From the NCBI RefSeq assembly GCF_947496775.1, contig NZ_CANMDU010000001.1, positions 372,001 through 436,000 of the forward strand: a stretch of 64,000 bases of DNA, written 5' to 3'. The notes beneath the pieces were generated by a model that ran no database searches, was not told the DNA's origin, and saw nothing but the letters and a program-made list of their open reading frames with translations. This document shows, piece after piece, positions 8,834 through 17,879 of this stretch. A program made the position numbers and the translations under genes. Origin of the DNA: an uncultured Maribacter sp. (GTDB lineage: Bacteria > Bacteroidota > Bacteroidia > Flavobacteriales > Flavobacteriaceae). The first letter of the stretch is position 1; each line of letters begins with the position of its first letter.

Positions 8834-10933
8834 ATGAGATTTCCTATTAAAATTATAGTATTATTGACGCTATTGTTTATTTCATGTAAACAGACCGATA
8901 CAAAACCTCAAAATAAAGACTTAGTGCTCTTTGACTTTGAAGATCAAACAGACATTAGTAATGTTAAAACGGTAGATGCCAATTACTGGATTAATGACAG
9001 TAATCATTTACAGATAAGCAGTGGCTTTTTCGCCTCGAAGCCTAGTGTAAAATTAAAACGACCCAAGGGAAAACATTGGGATCTAAATGGCTATCATCAA
9101 ATAAAAGCTGATGTTACCAATGTGGGAGATGCTTATATGCAAGCTGAAATGTTTGTAGGGAATGACCCTGATGAACTTACCCGTTGGTATTGTTCTGACT
9201 ATGTAGATTTAAACCCCGGAGAAACCAAAACCATAACCATAGATTTAGCTTGGACACCTTGGGTATTTTCACCACAGCTTAACATTGACGGTATGCGCGG
9301 AACACCCGGCAAAATTAAAACGAATATTGATGCTATTGACGAAATAATGTTTTGTTCAAGGTACGCGACAACTAAAAATGAATTTACTGTTGATAATGTT
9401 CGAGCAGTGGGCACTTTGGAAGTTAGGGATACAACTGGTTTTTTTCCCTTTGTTGATATCTTTGGCCAGTATAAGCACAAAGGATGGGAAGGGAAAACAG
9501 AATCCGTTAGGGACTTAAAAATAAAGGCTGAAAAAAATTTAAAAATTCTTTCAAAAAAACCAGGACCCAAAAACAGAGGAAAATACGGTGGATGGACTGC
9601 CGGGCCTAAATTAAAAGCTACTGGTTTTTTTAGAACCGAAAAACACAATAATAAATGGTGGATGGTCGACCCTGAAGGGTATTTGTTTTGGACTGCTGGT
9701 GTTAATTGTGTAGCGTCTACTAGTTCATCTACAGGTATAACAGCTAGGGAAAACTATTTTGAAACATTACCAAGTAATGATAGTGAATTTGCTAAGTTTT
9801 ATGGTGAAAGAGGAAGGGCCTCGCATGGATTGTACAGCAAAACGGAGCGCTATAAGTACTATAATTTTTATCAGGCTAATATGTATAAAAATTATGGCTC
9901 TGATTGGTTGAATACGTTTAGGGATTTAACACATAGGCGTTTTAAAAGTTGGGGATTAAATACCATTGGTTTTGTATCTGATAAAGGTGCAACCAATCAA
10001 GGAAAAACACCTTATGTAGGTTCCGTTTGGATTAGAAATACACCAAAAATAGAGGGCTCTGATGGGTTTTGGGGCAAGTTTCATGACGTATTCGACCCAC
10101 GTTTTAAAGAAGCCGTAACAGCATCTATGGATGTACAGCGAGAAGGGGCAGGAGACCCTTTTTGTATCGGTTATTTTGTCGATAACGAATTGTCATGGGG
10201 AGCATTAGGTTCGTTGGCGATAGGGGTTTTAAAAAGTCCGGAAACACAAATGGCAAAGCAAGAATTTGTAAAAGATTTACGTGCTAAATATGGCTCTATT
10301 AATAAGTTGAACAATATATGGGAGACAAGCCATGGTTCATGGGGCGATTTATTAAAAAGTACTAAAGCACCAAATAAAGAAAAAGCTTGGGATGATTTGG
10401 TAACTTTTTATGGAAAGATTGCTGAGACTTACTTTAGAATTATTAAGGAAGAACTTAACGTGATTGCGGCAGACCATAATTATCTGGGTTGTCGGTTTGC
10501 TTGGGCAAATAATGATGTAGTACTTACGGCAGCAAGTAAATACATGGATATTATGAGTTTTAACAAGTACGAATACAGCGTTGAAAATTTAAAACTACCA
10601 GAAGGTGTGGATAAACCTATTATGATTGGAGAGTTTCATTTTGGAGCTTTAGACAGAGGGAATTTCCATGTAGGAATTAAGAAAGCTAAAAATCAATCAG
10701 AACGTGGAGCTATGTACAAAGATTATATTGAAGGAGCTTTAAGGAATCCGTTGATTGTTGGCGCGCATTGGTTTCAATATATAGACGAGCCTCTAACTGG
10801 ACGTTTTGATGGCGAAAATTACAATGTTGGTTTAATTGATATTTGCGACAACCCTTATGAAGAACTGGTTGATAAAATAAGAGAAACCACCTACCCTATG
10901 TACGAATATAGAACGGGTCATAATTTAAAGTAA
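8834..10933 (+). CDS. GH50 family beta-agarase, lipoprotein
   Basis: A 699-residue predicted lipoprotein (MRFPIKIIVLLTLLFISCKQ, lipobox Cys at about 18). Residues about 30-195 form a CBM-like beta sandwich of the kind preceding GH50 catalytic barrels. The barrel follows (FFRTEKHNNKWWMVDPEGYLFWTAGVN, then WGLNTIGF). Candidate acid/base E452 lies in GYFVDNELSWG and candidate nucleophile E600 in PIMIGEFHFG, spaced as in characterised GH50 agarases. GH50 enzymes usually release neoagarobiose from agar ends; product and substrate are inferred. No type IX C-terminal domain, so it is probably anchored to the outer membrane. No transporter or sugar genes adjoin it, but GH117 is in the same window. 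Confidence 0.87.
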   Translation: MRFPIKIIVLLTLLFISCKQTDTKPQNKDLVLFDFEDQTDISNVKTVDANYWINDSNHLQISSGFFASKPSVKLKRPKGKHWDLNGYHQIKADVTNVGDAYMQAEMFVGNDPDELTRWYCSDYVDLNPGETKTITIDLAWTPWVFSPQLNIDGMRGTPGKIKTNIDAIDEIMFCSRYATTKNEFTVDNVRAVGTLEVRDTTGFFPFVDIFGQYKHKGWEGKTESVRDLKIKAEKNLKILSKKPGPKNRGKYGGWTAGPKLKATGFFRTEKHNNKWWMVDPEGYLFWTAGVNCVASTSSSTGITARENYFETLPSNDSEFAKFYGERGRASHGLYSKTERYKYYNFYQANMYKNYGSDWLNTFRDLTHRRFKSWGLNTIGFVSDKGATNQGKTPYVGSVWIRNTPKIEGSDGFWGKFHDVFDPRFKEAVTASMDVQREGAGDPFCIGYFVDNELSWGALGSLAIGVLKSPETQMAKQEFVKDLRAKYGSINKLNNIWETSHGSWGDLLKSTKAPNKEKAWDDLVTFYGKIAETYFRIIKEELNVIAADHNYLGCRFAWANNDVVLTAASKYMDIMSFNKYEYSVENLKLPEGVDKPIMIGEFHFGALDRGNFHVGIKKAKNQSERGAMYKDYIEGALRNPLIVGAHWFQYIDEPLTGRFDGENYNVGLIDICDNPYEELVDKIRETTYPMYEYRTGHNLK

Positions 10934-10958
10934 TTGTTTTTCTAAAACTAAATATATT

Positions 10959-11048
10959 AGACACTATCCTAAAAAGTGTGTAAATAAAAATAACTTGGGT
11001 TTGACTTTAATTAATATTTAGAGTTGCGCCCTTTTTAGGATAGTGTCT
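10959..11048. repeat. 90-bp element with 18-bp perfect inverted ends (MITE-like)
   Basis: AGACACTATCCTAAAAAG at 10959-10976 recurs as its exact reverse complement at 11031-11048, enclosing 54 AT-rich bases without an ORF. The end, with GTGTGTAAA just inside the left arm, recalls the inverted ends of IS256-type elements, so a small non-autonomous element is plausible. No target duplication is obvious. It sits between the convergent GH50 and YwqK-like genes, and its RNA could also act as a two-way terminator, but the loop is long and there is no pure T tract. Confidence 0.6.
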
Positions 11049-11055
11049 TAAATTC

Positions 11056-13599
11056 TTATAATAAATCGGTATGGTAAATATATTCCGTTTTAGAATCTAG
11101 CTTATATAAATGCTGTAAACGAACTCCTTTTTCAACTTTTTCAAAAGCTTTATATTCCAAGCCATCTTCATTATATTGCTCTATAGCAAAAGTAGTATCT
11201 GTTCTTATTAAAAAAACATAACTAGAAGGATTGTTATAAGATTGTCCTTTTATTTTTACTTTCCCAGCTACTAATTTACCTTTCTCAAATTCTGCTGTTC
11301 TTTCTACATTACCTTCATCATCATAACCAATAACTTTTCCTTCTAAACTTTCATTATGCAAATTATAAGTTAAGACCTTTTTATCATTTAAATTATACTT
11401 AACAATCTCTTTATTTGTTTTGCTAGTATATGTTATTATAATTTTTCCGTCCTTTTTAGTATCTATAGATTTTACTAAACTTCCATCAACGTATGTGTCT
11501 TCTTGATACGTATCTGAATAAGAATTGTAATTAGTTACTTTCCCTTTATATGGCTTACCATTTTTATAGGTCATTTTGCTTAGCACTTCATCCCCTTTAT
11601 AAAAAATAGCGTCTCCTTCTGGTTTTCCATTAACATAATTTACAGATGACTTTTTAGAACCAGTAGTATTGTAGGTTACAAAAAGTCCGTCTTTTAAATC
11701 GTTCTTATAAGCACCTTTTTCTAGCACATTAGCATTATAATCATACTTTTCATAAACACCATTTTTCTTACCTTCTTTTATAGTATACAAGACTCTATCT
11801 TTTGCTTCAAAAGTAGTACCATTATATAATTCCCCATTTTTAAAAGTAGCTTTAGCAATTAACTTTCCTTCTTTATCAAAAAATTTGGCATCTTTAGAAC
11901 TATCTATATCTTTTATCAATACATATTCATAGCCTTTCTTATCATAATTATAAACCCTCTCATAAGTTAAAGCTCTTATTAACTTTCCGTTTTTTGTTTC
12001 TTCTATTTCCTTTATTTGGTTCGCATTGCGGAAAAACTCATAACGTTTCCCCTCTTTCGTTTTAAAATCATAGCTACCAATCTCTTCTCCTTTTTCATTA
12101 AAATAAACTCCTAAGACTGGTTTATAATTTTTAAAATCTGTATTACTTTGTGGCTTTCCATTACTATAAAATTTTATCTCTTTTTCTTTATTATAACCGC
12201 TAGAATCATACACCTCAATAGTTTTATAATAAGCATCATTATTCCCTTTTCTTAACGTAGTGACTTTTATTACTCTTCCTGCTTTATATTCTTCTATTCT
12301 ATCATAAACACCATTATAATAACTATACTTAACACCATCTTCTGGAGATCCGTAAGACCCACTTCTTATAATTAAGGTTCCCAAAACCTTTCCTTCTTTA
12401 TCGTAATACGTTTTTAAATCATCTTTTGAAACCATGAATTTAATCTTAGTTTCTGGGTAGTATTTTATCTCTTCAATTAAATCTCCGTCTACATATGTTA
12501 TTTTAGAATCTCTGTTATATTGTATTCCATTATAAGGCTTGTAATCTTTATAACTTAGTCTTGATTTTTCTTTCCCTTCTTCATCATAAAAAACATCTAG
12601 CAACTTAGTGCCATCTTTGTATGTAAAAAGGGATTTTATTTTCCCGTTCTTATACTTTTCTGTAGACTCAACAATTTTTCCTTCTTCATAAACAGTAATG
12701 TAAGAAAGCCAATCTTCTTCTTTCTTATCTTCCTTTTTTGTGTATGGATAATTAGATTTAAAAGTATATTTAGTCCCATTTCTAGGGCTCAAATAAGAAT
12801 TTGCCATACTATAAGTTAAAGAACCTAATTCTTCTCCTTTAGTAGTATAATAAACTGTTTTGTAGTTTGGTTCCGAAATAAATTTTTCTCTTATATTTCC
12901 ATTTTTATAATATACAGATTTACCTAGTACAGTTCCTCCTTTAGAATAATATTGTATACTAGATATAGAAAATGGATTGTAGTTATAATACACCTCTATA
13001 CCGGCTATATTTCCGTTAGATAAATATTTAGACTCCCCTAAGAGTATGCCATTTTTATCATAATACTTTGTATATTTTTTTTTGTTATCCTTATCTAAAT
13101 ACTCTTCGTAGCGCAACCCATTTAAATCTCCATTATGATATATTCTCTTATAACCATCTTCAATTTCTTTATAGTAGATATAGTAGGAACTGCAATTTAA
13201 ATTTGTTTCTCCGCTTACATATGCGCCATTCTTATAAGTAGAAATTATCTTTTTATCTTGTATATAGCTTATATACTCTCCATCTAACTTATTATTCTTA
13301 TAAGTACCCTCTTGGTATGCTTTTCCGTTTTCTTTATACCAAGTAACTTTACCTTCCCAAAAGTCTTTATCAACATATTTAGATAAACCATTCATTTGTA
13401 AAACACCAGACTTGTAATAATCTTTTACTCTAAAAAAGTCTCCTTCTTTTTTTATTGGCGGTCTAAAAAAAGTAGCTTCTGTTTTATTGGGTAATTTCTT
13501 CCATTTAGAATCATACCATATTGTATCTTGTTGCGCATGCAAAGTATTCCCAATTAACAGTATTAAAACTGACTTTATAATCAACTTTGTAAATCTCAT
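11056..13599 (-). CDS. large exported YwqK/MORN-like repeat protein
   Basis: An 847-residue protein with a signal peptide (MRFTKLIIKSVLILLIGNTLHAQQ). Almost the whole chain is a run of degenerate repeats of about 20-25 residues built around G-x-x-Y/K-Y-Y-x-NG-K/x-I-x-E, for example YYKNGNIREKF, EEYLDKDNKKKYTKYY, FYSNGKPQSNTDF and EKYDYNANVLEKGAYKNDLKDG. This pattern is the YwqK (toxin-antitoxin antitoxin) / MORN-like repeat. Typical YwqK proteins are much shorter. An extracytoplasmic beta-rich scaffold is likely; I would not infer a toxin-antitoxin role. It is transcribed alone, facing the GH50 gene. Confidence 0.75.
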   Translation of the reverse strand: MRFTKLIIKSVLILLIGNTLHAQQDTIWYDSKWKKLPNKTEATFFRPPIKKEGDFFRVKDYYKSGVLQMNGLSKYVDKDFWEGKVTWYKENGKAYQEGTYKNNKLDGEYISYIQDKKIISTYKNGAYVSGETNLNCSSYYIYYKEIEDGYKRIYHNGDLNGLRYEEYLDKDNKKKYTKYYDKNGILLGESKYLSNGNIAGIEVYYNYNPFSISSIQYYSKGGTVLGKSVYYKNGNIREKFISEPNYKTVYYTTKGEELGSLTYSMANSYLSPRNGTKYTFKSNYPYTKKEDKKEEDWLSYITVYEEGKIVESTEKYKNGKIKSLFTYKDGTKLLDVFYDEEGKEKSRLSYKDYKPYNGIQYNRDSKITYVDGDLIEEIKYYPETKIKFMVSKDDLKTYYDKEGKVLGTLIIRSGSYGSPEDGVKYSYYNGVYDRIEEYKAGRVIKVTTLRKGNNDAYYKTIEVYDSSGYNKEKEIKFYSNGKPQSNTDFKNYKPVLGVYFNEKGEEIGSYDFKTKEGKRYEFFRNANQIKEIEETKNGKLIRALTYERVYNYDKKGYEYVLIKDIDSSKDAKFFDKEGKLIAKATFKNGELYNGTTFEAKDRVLYTIKEGKKNGVYEKYDYNANVLEKGAYKNDLKDGLFVTYNTTGSKKSSVNYVNGKPEGDAIFYKGDEVLSKMTYKNGKPYKGKVTNYNSYSDTYQEDTYVDGSLVKSIDTKKDGKIIITYTSKTNKEIVKYNLNDKKVLTYNLHNESLEGKVIGYDDEGNVERTAEFEKGKLVAGKVKIKGQSYNNPSSYVFLIRTDTTFAIEQYNEDGLEYKAFEKVEKGVRLQHLYKLDSKTEYIYHTDLL

Positions 13600-13623
13600 A
13601 GAACTATATATTTAGCTTTAGGT

Positions 13624-13631
13624 CAAAAATA
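13624..13631 (-). promoter_or_regulatory. -7 box of the YwqK-like gene
   Basis: Reads TATTTTTG on the minus strand, a perfect TAnnTTTG box about 25 bases upstream of the ATG at 13599. No TTG at the expected -33 distance. Confidence 0.45.
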
Positions 13632-13837
13632 TTAAGAATATATACTTTTAACATCCCAGTATTCAGGTATTTTATAAAGTACTAGAACTTTAAAAAAATT
13701 TTTCTGTTGCCTTTTAAACAATTTTCTTTAGTGCTTTAACGTTTTTGTATCCTACATATCATATTTAAAACTCTCATTTTTCAGGTTTTAAAAAATATGC
13801 ATGTCTTTTATTTTATATTAAAATAATTTAATTAATA

Positions 13838-14833
13838 ATGATGAAAAAAATAATACTACCTGCATTAGCTATTTGTATAGCAAGTTGTAGCAGCGACAAA
13901 GAAACCGATGCAGAGGACTTAATTAACATTGCTCCAAAAATAACTACCTCTGAATTACAAATAGAAGAACATTCTCCCGAAGGAACTTCTATTGGAGCCA
14001 TTGCTTTTCACGATGATAACAAAGATGATAAGCTTACTATAAGTACCGAATCCGATGCCTTTTTTATTGACGAAGTAACTGGCGAAATTACTGTTGGTTC
14101 CAATGCCATTCTGGATTTTGAATCAACACAAAAAATAACCTTACCTGTTTCAGTTTTTGATGGTACAGCTATAACAGAAAAAAACATTGATTTATCCTTA
14201 GTTGATATTGAGGAATATAATGCCCTAAGTCTGGAGCAAAAAGAACTTGCCGATTACTTTAAATATTTAGCTTTGTGGGAAGACTCTAACAATTTAACCT
14301 CCATACAAAAATGGGGAGCTCCTATGAAAATATTCTTAGATGGTGATATAACCGTGGAATATAGAGCAACTGTACAAGGAGTGCTAGATGAATATAATGC
14401 TTTATTTAATTTGGGTGACTTTTCGATTTCCCTAGTAGACAATCTAACCGATTCCAATGCACACTTATATTTTGGAACTACCGATACTATTGAAAATTTA
14501 TGGCCCGATATGTTTGAAATTATTGACGGCAAAACATACAACGGCTATGCAATGACTAGAGCAGTAAACAATAAGTCTAATAATTCTAGAATATGGATAT
14601 CTAGTAGCATTGCTTCCTTATTTAAGCATGAATTAGGTCATGCCCTAGGTTTAGGACATTCGAATAAATGCGATACCGAAAATAGTTTTATGTGCTCTAC
14701 TATTAGCGCCAATAACGATTTTCTAGAAGCAGAGAAAGACATAATTCGTTATTTATATCATGCAGATATGACTCCTGGAACAACAGTTGAAGAAATAAAT
14801 AATGCTGTAGGTAATTTAATATTACTGAATTAG
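13838..14833 (+). CDS. metzincin-like lipoprotein with cadherin-like domain (active-site motif intact)
   Basis: A 331-residue predicted lipoprotein (MMKKIILPALAICIASCSSD). Residues about 30-125 look like a cadherin-type beta sandwich (IAPKITTSELQIEEHSPEGTSIG, then ITVGSNAILDFES). The C-terminal half carries the long zinc motif HELGHALGLGH (Glu codon at 14630-14632), with NSFMCS downstream as a possible Met-turn, so it fits the matrixin/metzincin fold, perhaps DUF2927-like. It would act as a surface or periplasmic protease; substrate unknown. The next gene is a close paralogue, so the pair arose by tandem duplication. Two adjacent ATG codons are available as start. Confidence 0.75.
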   Translation: MMKKIILPALAICIASCSSDKETDAEDLINIAPKITTSELQIEEHSPEGTSIGAIAFHDDNKDDKLTISTESDAFFIDEVTGEITVGSNAILDFESTQKITLPVSVFDGTAITEKNIDLSLVDIEEYNALSLEQKELADYFKYLALWEDSNNLTSIQKWGAPMKIFLDGDITVEYRATVQGVLDEYNALFNLGDFSISLVDNLTDSNAHLYFGTTDTIENLWPDMFEIIDGKTYNGYAMTRAVNNKSNNSRIWISSSIASLFKHELGHALGLGHSNKCDTENSFMCSTISANNDFLEAEKDIIRYLYHADMTPGTTVEEINNAVGNLILLN

Positions 14834-14985
14834 AATTAACCAATTCGTAAAAACGCATTTCCCACACTTTACCGTTATTATATATGAGTTAAACTAAAAA
14901 ATCAATTTTCTCATGGAGTTAAACAAAAATAAGTGCAATTTTATCGCTAATAAAAGTTATTCACTCCAAATAAAATTAAACGAAA

Positions 14986-15981
14986 ATGAACAAATTGATA
15001 CTACCAGCGTTCGCTATTTTTATAACAAGTTGCAGCAGTGACTTTGAAGCCAAAGTAGATGATATTGTCAATATAGCACCTGTAATTACAACAAAGAAAT
15101 TACAAACTAAAGAACACACCACAAGTGGAACATCTATAGGAACAATTGTCTTTTCTGATAAAAATAAAAATGATAAGCTGACTATATCTACAAATTCGGA
15201 CGCCTTTATAGTTAATGAAAAAACAGGAGAAGTTACCGTAGGGCCAAATACTATATTAGATTATGAAGACACATCTACTTTAACTTTTACTGTTTCCGTT
15301 TCTGATGGCTTAGCTACTACAGAACAAGAGATTCTTTTAACTCTAGAAGACATTAACGAATTTGATACTCTAGATGTTAATCAAAAAGAACTGACAAGTT
15401 ATTTTAGTCATTTAGCTTTAAATGGGCGCAGCAATAATTTGACCTCTATACAGAAATGGGATGCTCCTATGAAAATTTTCTTAGATGGTAATATTACAAC
15501 GGAATACAAAGCTACAGTTCAAAATATTTTAGATGAATTCAATGCTTTATTTGATTTAGGTGATTTTTCTATATCCTTGGTAGACACATTGGCAGAAGCT
15601 AATACTCATTTATATCTTAGCAACGCATCAGAAATTGAAGAACTATGGGCAGACATATTTGCAGTGGTTGGTAATGGTTCATATAATGGATATCAAATTT
15701 CAACCGAAAATAATTCTATTCTAAGTAACTCAAGAATATGGGTAGCTGATGATATTGCTTCTACATTCAAACATCAACTAGGACATGCACTTGGTTTAGG
15801 ACATTCTAACAACTGTAATACAGAAATCAGTTTTATGTGTTCAAATTTTTTACCTGGAGTAGTTCTCTCCGATGAAGAGAAAGAGATTATTCGTCTTCTA
15901 TACCATAATGACATAATCCCAGGAACAACTGATGAAGAATTAAATGATGTAGTTAGTAATTTAATATTACTGGGGCAATAA
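14986..15981 (+). CDS. metzincin-like lipoprotein paralogue with Glu-to-Gln change in the zinc motif
   Basis: Also 331 residues and colinear with the preceding gene: lipoprotein signal ending ITSCSSD, cadherin-like domain, and C-terminal metzincin domain. Many blocks are identical (NNLTSIQKW, APMKIFLDG, GDFSISLVD, GHALGLGHS). The zinc motif reads HQLGHALGLGH: the catalytic Glu is Gln, encoded CAA at 15775-15777, while the three His ligands remain. By metzincin chemistry this should abolish proteolysis but keep zinc or substrate binding. The frame is intact, so it is a candidate pseudoprotease rather than a pseudogene. It ends 14 bases before a strong terminator. Confidence 0.75.
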   Translation: MNKLILPAFAIFITSCSSDFEAKVDDIVNIAPVITTKKLQTKEHTTSGTSIGTIVFSDKNKNDKLTISTNSDAFIVNEKTGEVTVGPNTILDYEDTSTLTFTVSVSDGLATTEQEILLTLEDINEFDTLDVNQKELTSYFSHLALNGRSNNLTSIQKWDAPMKIFLDGNITTEYKATVQNILDEFNALFDLGDFSISLVDTLAEANTHLYLSNASEIEELWADIFAVVGNGSYNGYQISTENNSILSNSRIWVADDIASTFKHQLGHALGLGHSNNCNTEISFMCSNFLPGVVLSDEEKEIIRLLYHNDIIPGTTDEELNDVVSNLILLGQ

Positions 15982-15994
15982 AAAAAACAAATTA

Positions 15995-16040
15995 AAAAAA
16001 CTCCCTCTTTATTTCAATAGAAATAAAGAGGGAGTTTTTT
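15995..16040. terminator. bidirectional terminator
   Basis: A perfect 14-bp stem (CTCCCTCTTTATTT at 16001-16014 with its complement at 16021-16034), a six-base loop, T6 on the right and a matching A run on the left. It lies between the second metzincin-like gene and the convergent hydroxylase gene and can stop transcription from both. Confidence 0.9.
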
Positions 16041-16120
16041 AATTCTTGTATTTGAACACACCAACAATTAACCCCATATTATCACTACCGCAATTTAGGG
16101 GCGTTTTCTCTTCATTACTA

Positions 16121-17263
16121 TTAACGATCACTACGTTCTTCTGGCAACAAATCGTTCTTAAACGGATTTTTAATAAAAGGAAAAACAAACTGTCTCACAA
16201 ATCCTTTAGGGAAAGATGCATCTACTAAACCAGTTCCTTTCGGCCATTCGTTACCTGGTAAATGATATGTGCCAAATAACTTATCAATAAAAGGAAAAAC
16301 TACTGCAAAATTGTTTCCGTAATACTCTGGTTCCTGACAGTGATGCCAATGATGGTATTGCGGTGTAGTTATTATATATTTTAGAAAACCCAAATTTATT
16401 CTGGTATTTGCATGAATAAATACAGCGTGGACGGCAATAAACACCACATACACATTAAATGTTAATGTAGAAAAACCCAATATATATAATGGCATATAAG
16501 AAACACTACGGGTAAAAAATATATCTATAAAGTGAGTACGTGAACCCGCTAGCCAATCCATGTTTTCCGTGGAATGATGAATAGAATGAAAACGCCATAA
16601 AAAGTAGTGCGAATGAAAAAAACGATGCGCCCAATATTGAAAAAAATCCGTGACTACTAAAGCAATTAAAAGTTCTACTACAAAAGGCAAATCATTTATC
16701 CATTGGTGCACACTCTCTAAATTCATCCAACCAAAAAAAGCTACTGCTGGTTTTTTTGTTAACACTCCAAACAACTGAATAGCTAAATGGCTAATACCAA
16801 AATACACCAAATCTGTACGCCACTCAGGATGAAACTTGGATTGCAATTTATTCTTTGGAAAAACCAATTCTATAGGCACAAATATTAAAACCATCACCAA
16901 TAAGTCTAGTATTAACCAATCTAAACCTAAACTCCAACTCATTTTTTCTACCGCTCTGCCTTCTACTGTCATTCCTCCAAGTATAATTGCGAGAACGCCT
17001 AAAGCCACACCTACAACCGCATATTTTTTATTTTTTGCCAATAAAAGGCTTACCAAAGCAAAAAGGAATGTAGAAATAATAGCTCCTAACATTAAATTCT
17101 CTACCATTTCTGCTGTATACACCTCACGAAACTCTGAGGTCGTCAGTTGCTCAGGGAATTTAAAACATAAAATACCACCCAAAGAAAGTAACCCAAGGAA
17201 TATGGAAATTGCTCCACTAATTCTACCCTCTCCTACTTTCATTCTTTTGTTTTGTTCTTCCAT
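16121..17263 (-). CDS. fatty acid hydroxylase / sterol desaturase superfamily membrane protein
   Basis: A 380-residue integral membrane protein. Residues about 1-130 carry membrane segments (ISIFLGLLSLGGILCF, MLGAIISTFLFALVSLLLA, VGVALGVLAIILGG, LLVMVLIFVPIELV). The C-terminal catalytic domain has the His boxes of di-iron membrane hydroxylases: HRFFHS, FHSIHHS and HHWHH, plus YHHWHHCQEPEYYGNNF. Such enzymes hydroxylate or desaturate lipids or carotenoids; the substrate is unknown. It is transcribed alone, and its 3' end faces the bidirectional terminator at 15995-16040. Confidence 0.88.
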   Translation of the reverse strand: MEEQNKRMKVGEGRISGAISIFLGLLSLGGILCFKFPEQLTTSEFREVYTAEMVENLMLGAIISTFLFALVSLLLAKNKKYAVVGVALGVLAIILGGMTVEGRAVEKMSWSLGLDWLILDLLVMVLIFVPIELVFPKNKLQSKFHPEWRTDLVYFGISHLAIQLFGVLTKKPAVAFFGWMNLESVHQWINDLPFVVELLIALVVTDFFQYWAHRFFHSHYFLWRFHSIHHSTENMDWLAGSRTHFIDIFFTRSVSYMPLYILGFSTLTFNVYVVFIAVHAVFIHANTRINLGFLKYIITTPQYHHWHHCQEPEYYGNNFAVVFPFIDKLFGTYHLPGNEWPKGTGLVDASFPKGFVRQFVFPFIKNPFKNDLLPEERSDR

Positions 17264-17455
17264 TTTTTTAAAATTAATTTATCTGGAATAGCAACGTTTT
17301 TATAATGCACTTAATTGTTGCATTTTATTAATAACCGATACTAATCTTAATTTTATTTATTAACTCTTTTAGGAAATACAAATTAAGAGTTGCTTTAAAA
17401 GAACTGGGAGCATCCATTATTTTGGAGATTATTAGGGAAAAACAACTTCAGCTTT

Positions 17456-17803
17456 TTATTTCGAATAAGCATCATAACCACCATCTAAGTTAATTACATT
17501 CGTATATCCTAAAGAAGATAGCTTTGCTTGTGCTTTTGCACTTCGACCACCTACTTTGCAGTATAAGTATATAGTCTTTTCTTTATTTATATTATTAAAT
17601 TGTTCTGCAAAATTGTCATCAAACCAATTAATATTTATTGCATTTTCTATATGTCCGTTATTATATTCGCCAGGTGTTCGAACATCTACTAATAATGCAT
17701 TTTTAGTATCTTTTTGTGAAAACTCTGTGATATCTATAGTTTTACTTTGTGAACAACTAAGATTTAAGAATAATAAAAAAGTTATTAAAAAGGGCGTTTT
17801 CAT
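17456..17803 (-). CDS. rhodanese-like domain lipoprotein
   Basis: I place the start at the ATG 17803-17801, which gives the signal MKTPFLITFLLFLNLSCSQ with a lipobox Cys; the upstream extension to 17875 has no signal-like character and runs into the divergent sigma-factor promoter. The 115-residue product is a single rhodanese fold: LLVDVRTPGEYNNGHIENAININ, then the active-site loop YCKVGGRSAKA with its catalytic Cys, and LGYTNVINLDGGYDAY. It may handle sulfane sulfur or a thiol in the periplasm. It is divergent from the sigma factor gene 76 bases away. Confidence 0.85.
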   Translation of the reverse strand: MKTPFLITFLLFLNLSCSQSKTIDITEFSQKDTKNALLVDVRTPGEYNNGHIENAININWFDDNFAEQFNNINKEKTIYLYCKVGGRSAKAQAKLSSLGYTNVINLDGGYDAYSK

Positions 17804-17853
17804 ATATTTTATTTGATTTCTTCCAAAAATAATCAAATTCAATAAAAAACTTT

Positions 17854-17861
17854 TACATTTG
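17854..17861 (+). promoter_or_regulatory. -7 box of the sigma factor operon
   Basis: TACATTTG is a perfect TAnnTTTG box. Transcription would start near 17868, about 12 bases before the ATG at 17880. No TTG -33 element is visible at the normal spacing, so an alternative sigma factor or activator may help. TATTTTTG on the minus strand, upstream of the rhodanese ATG, could serve the divergent gene. Confidence 0.5.
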
Positions 17862-17879
17862 ACACTGATAAACAATAGA

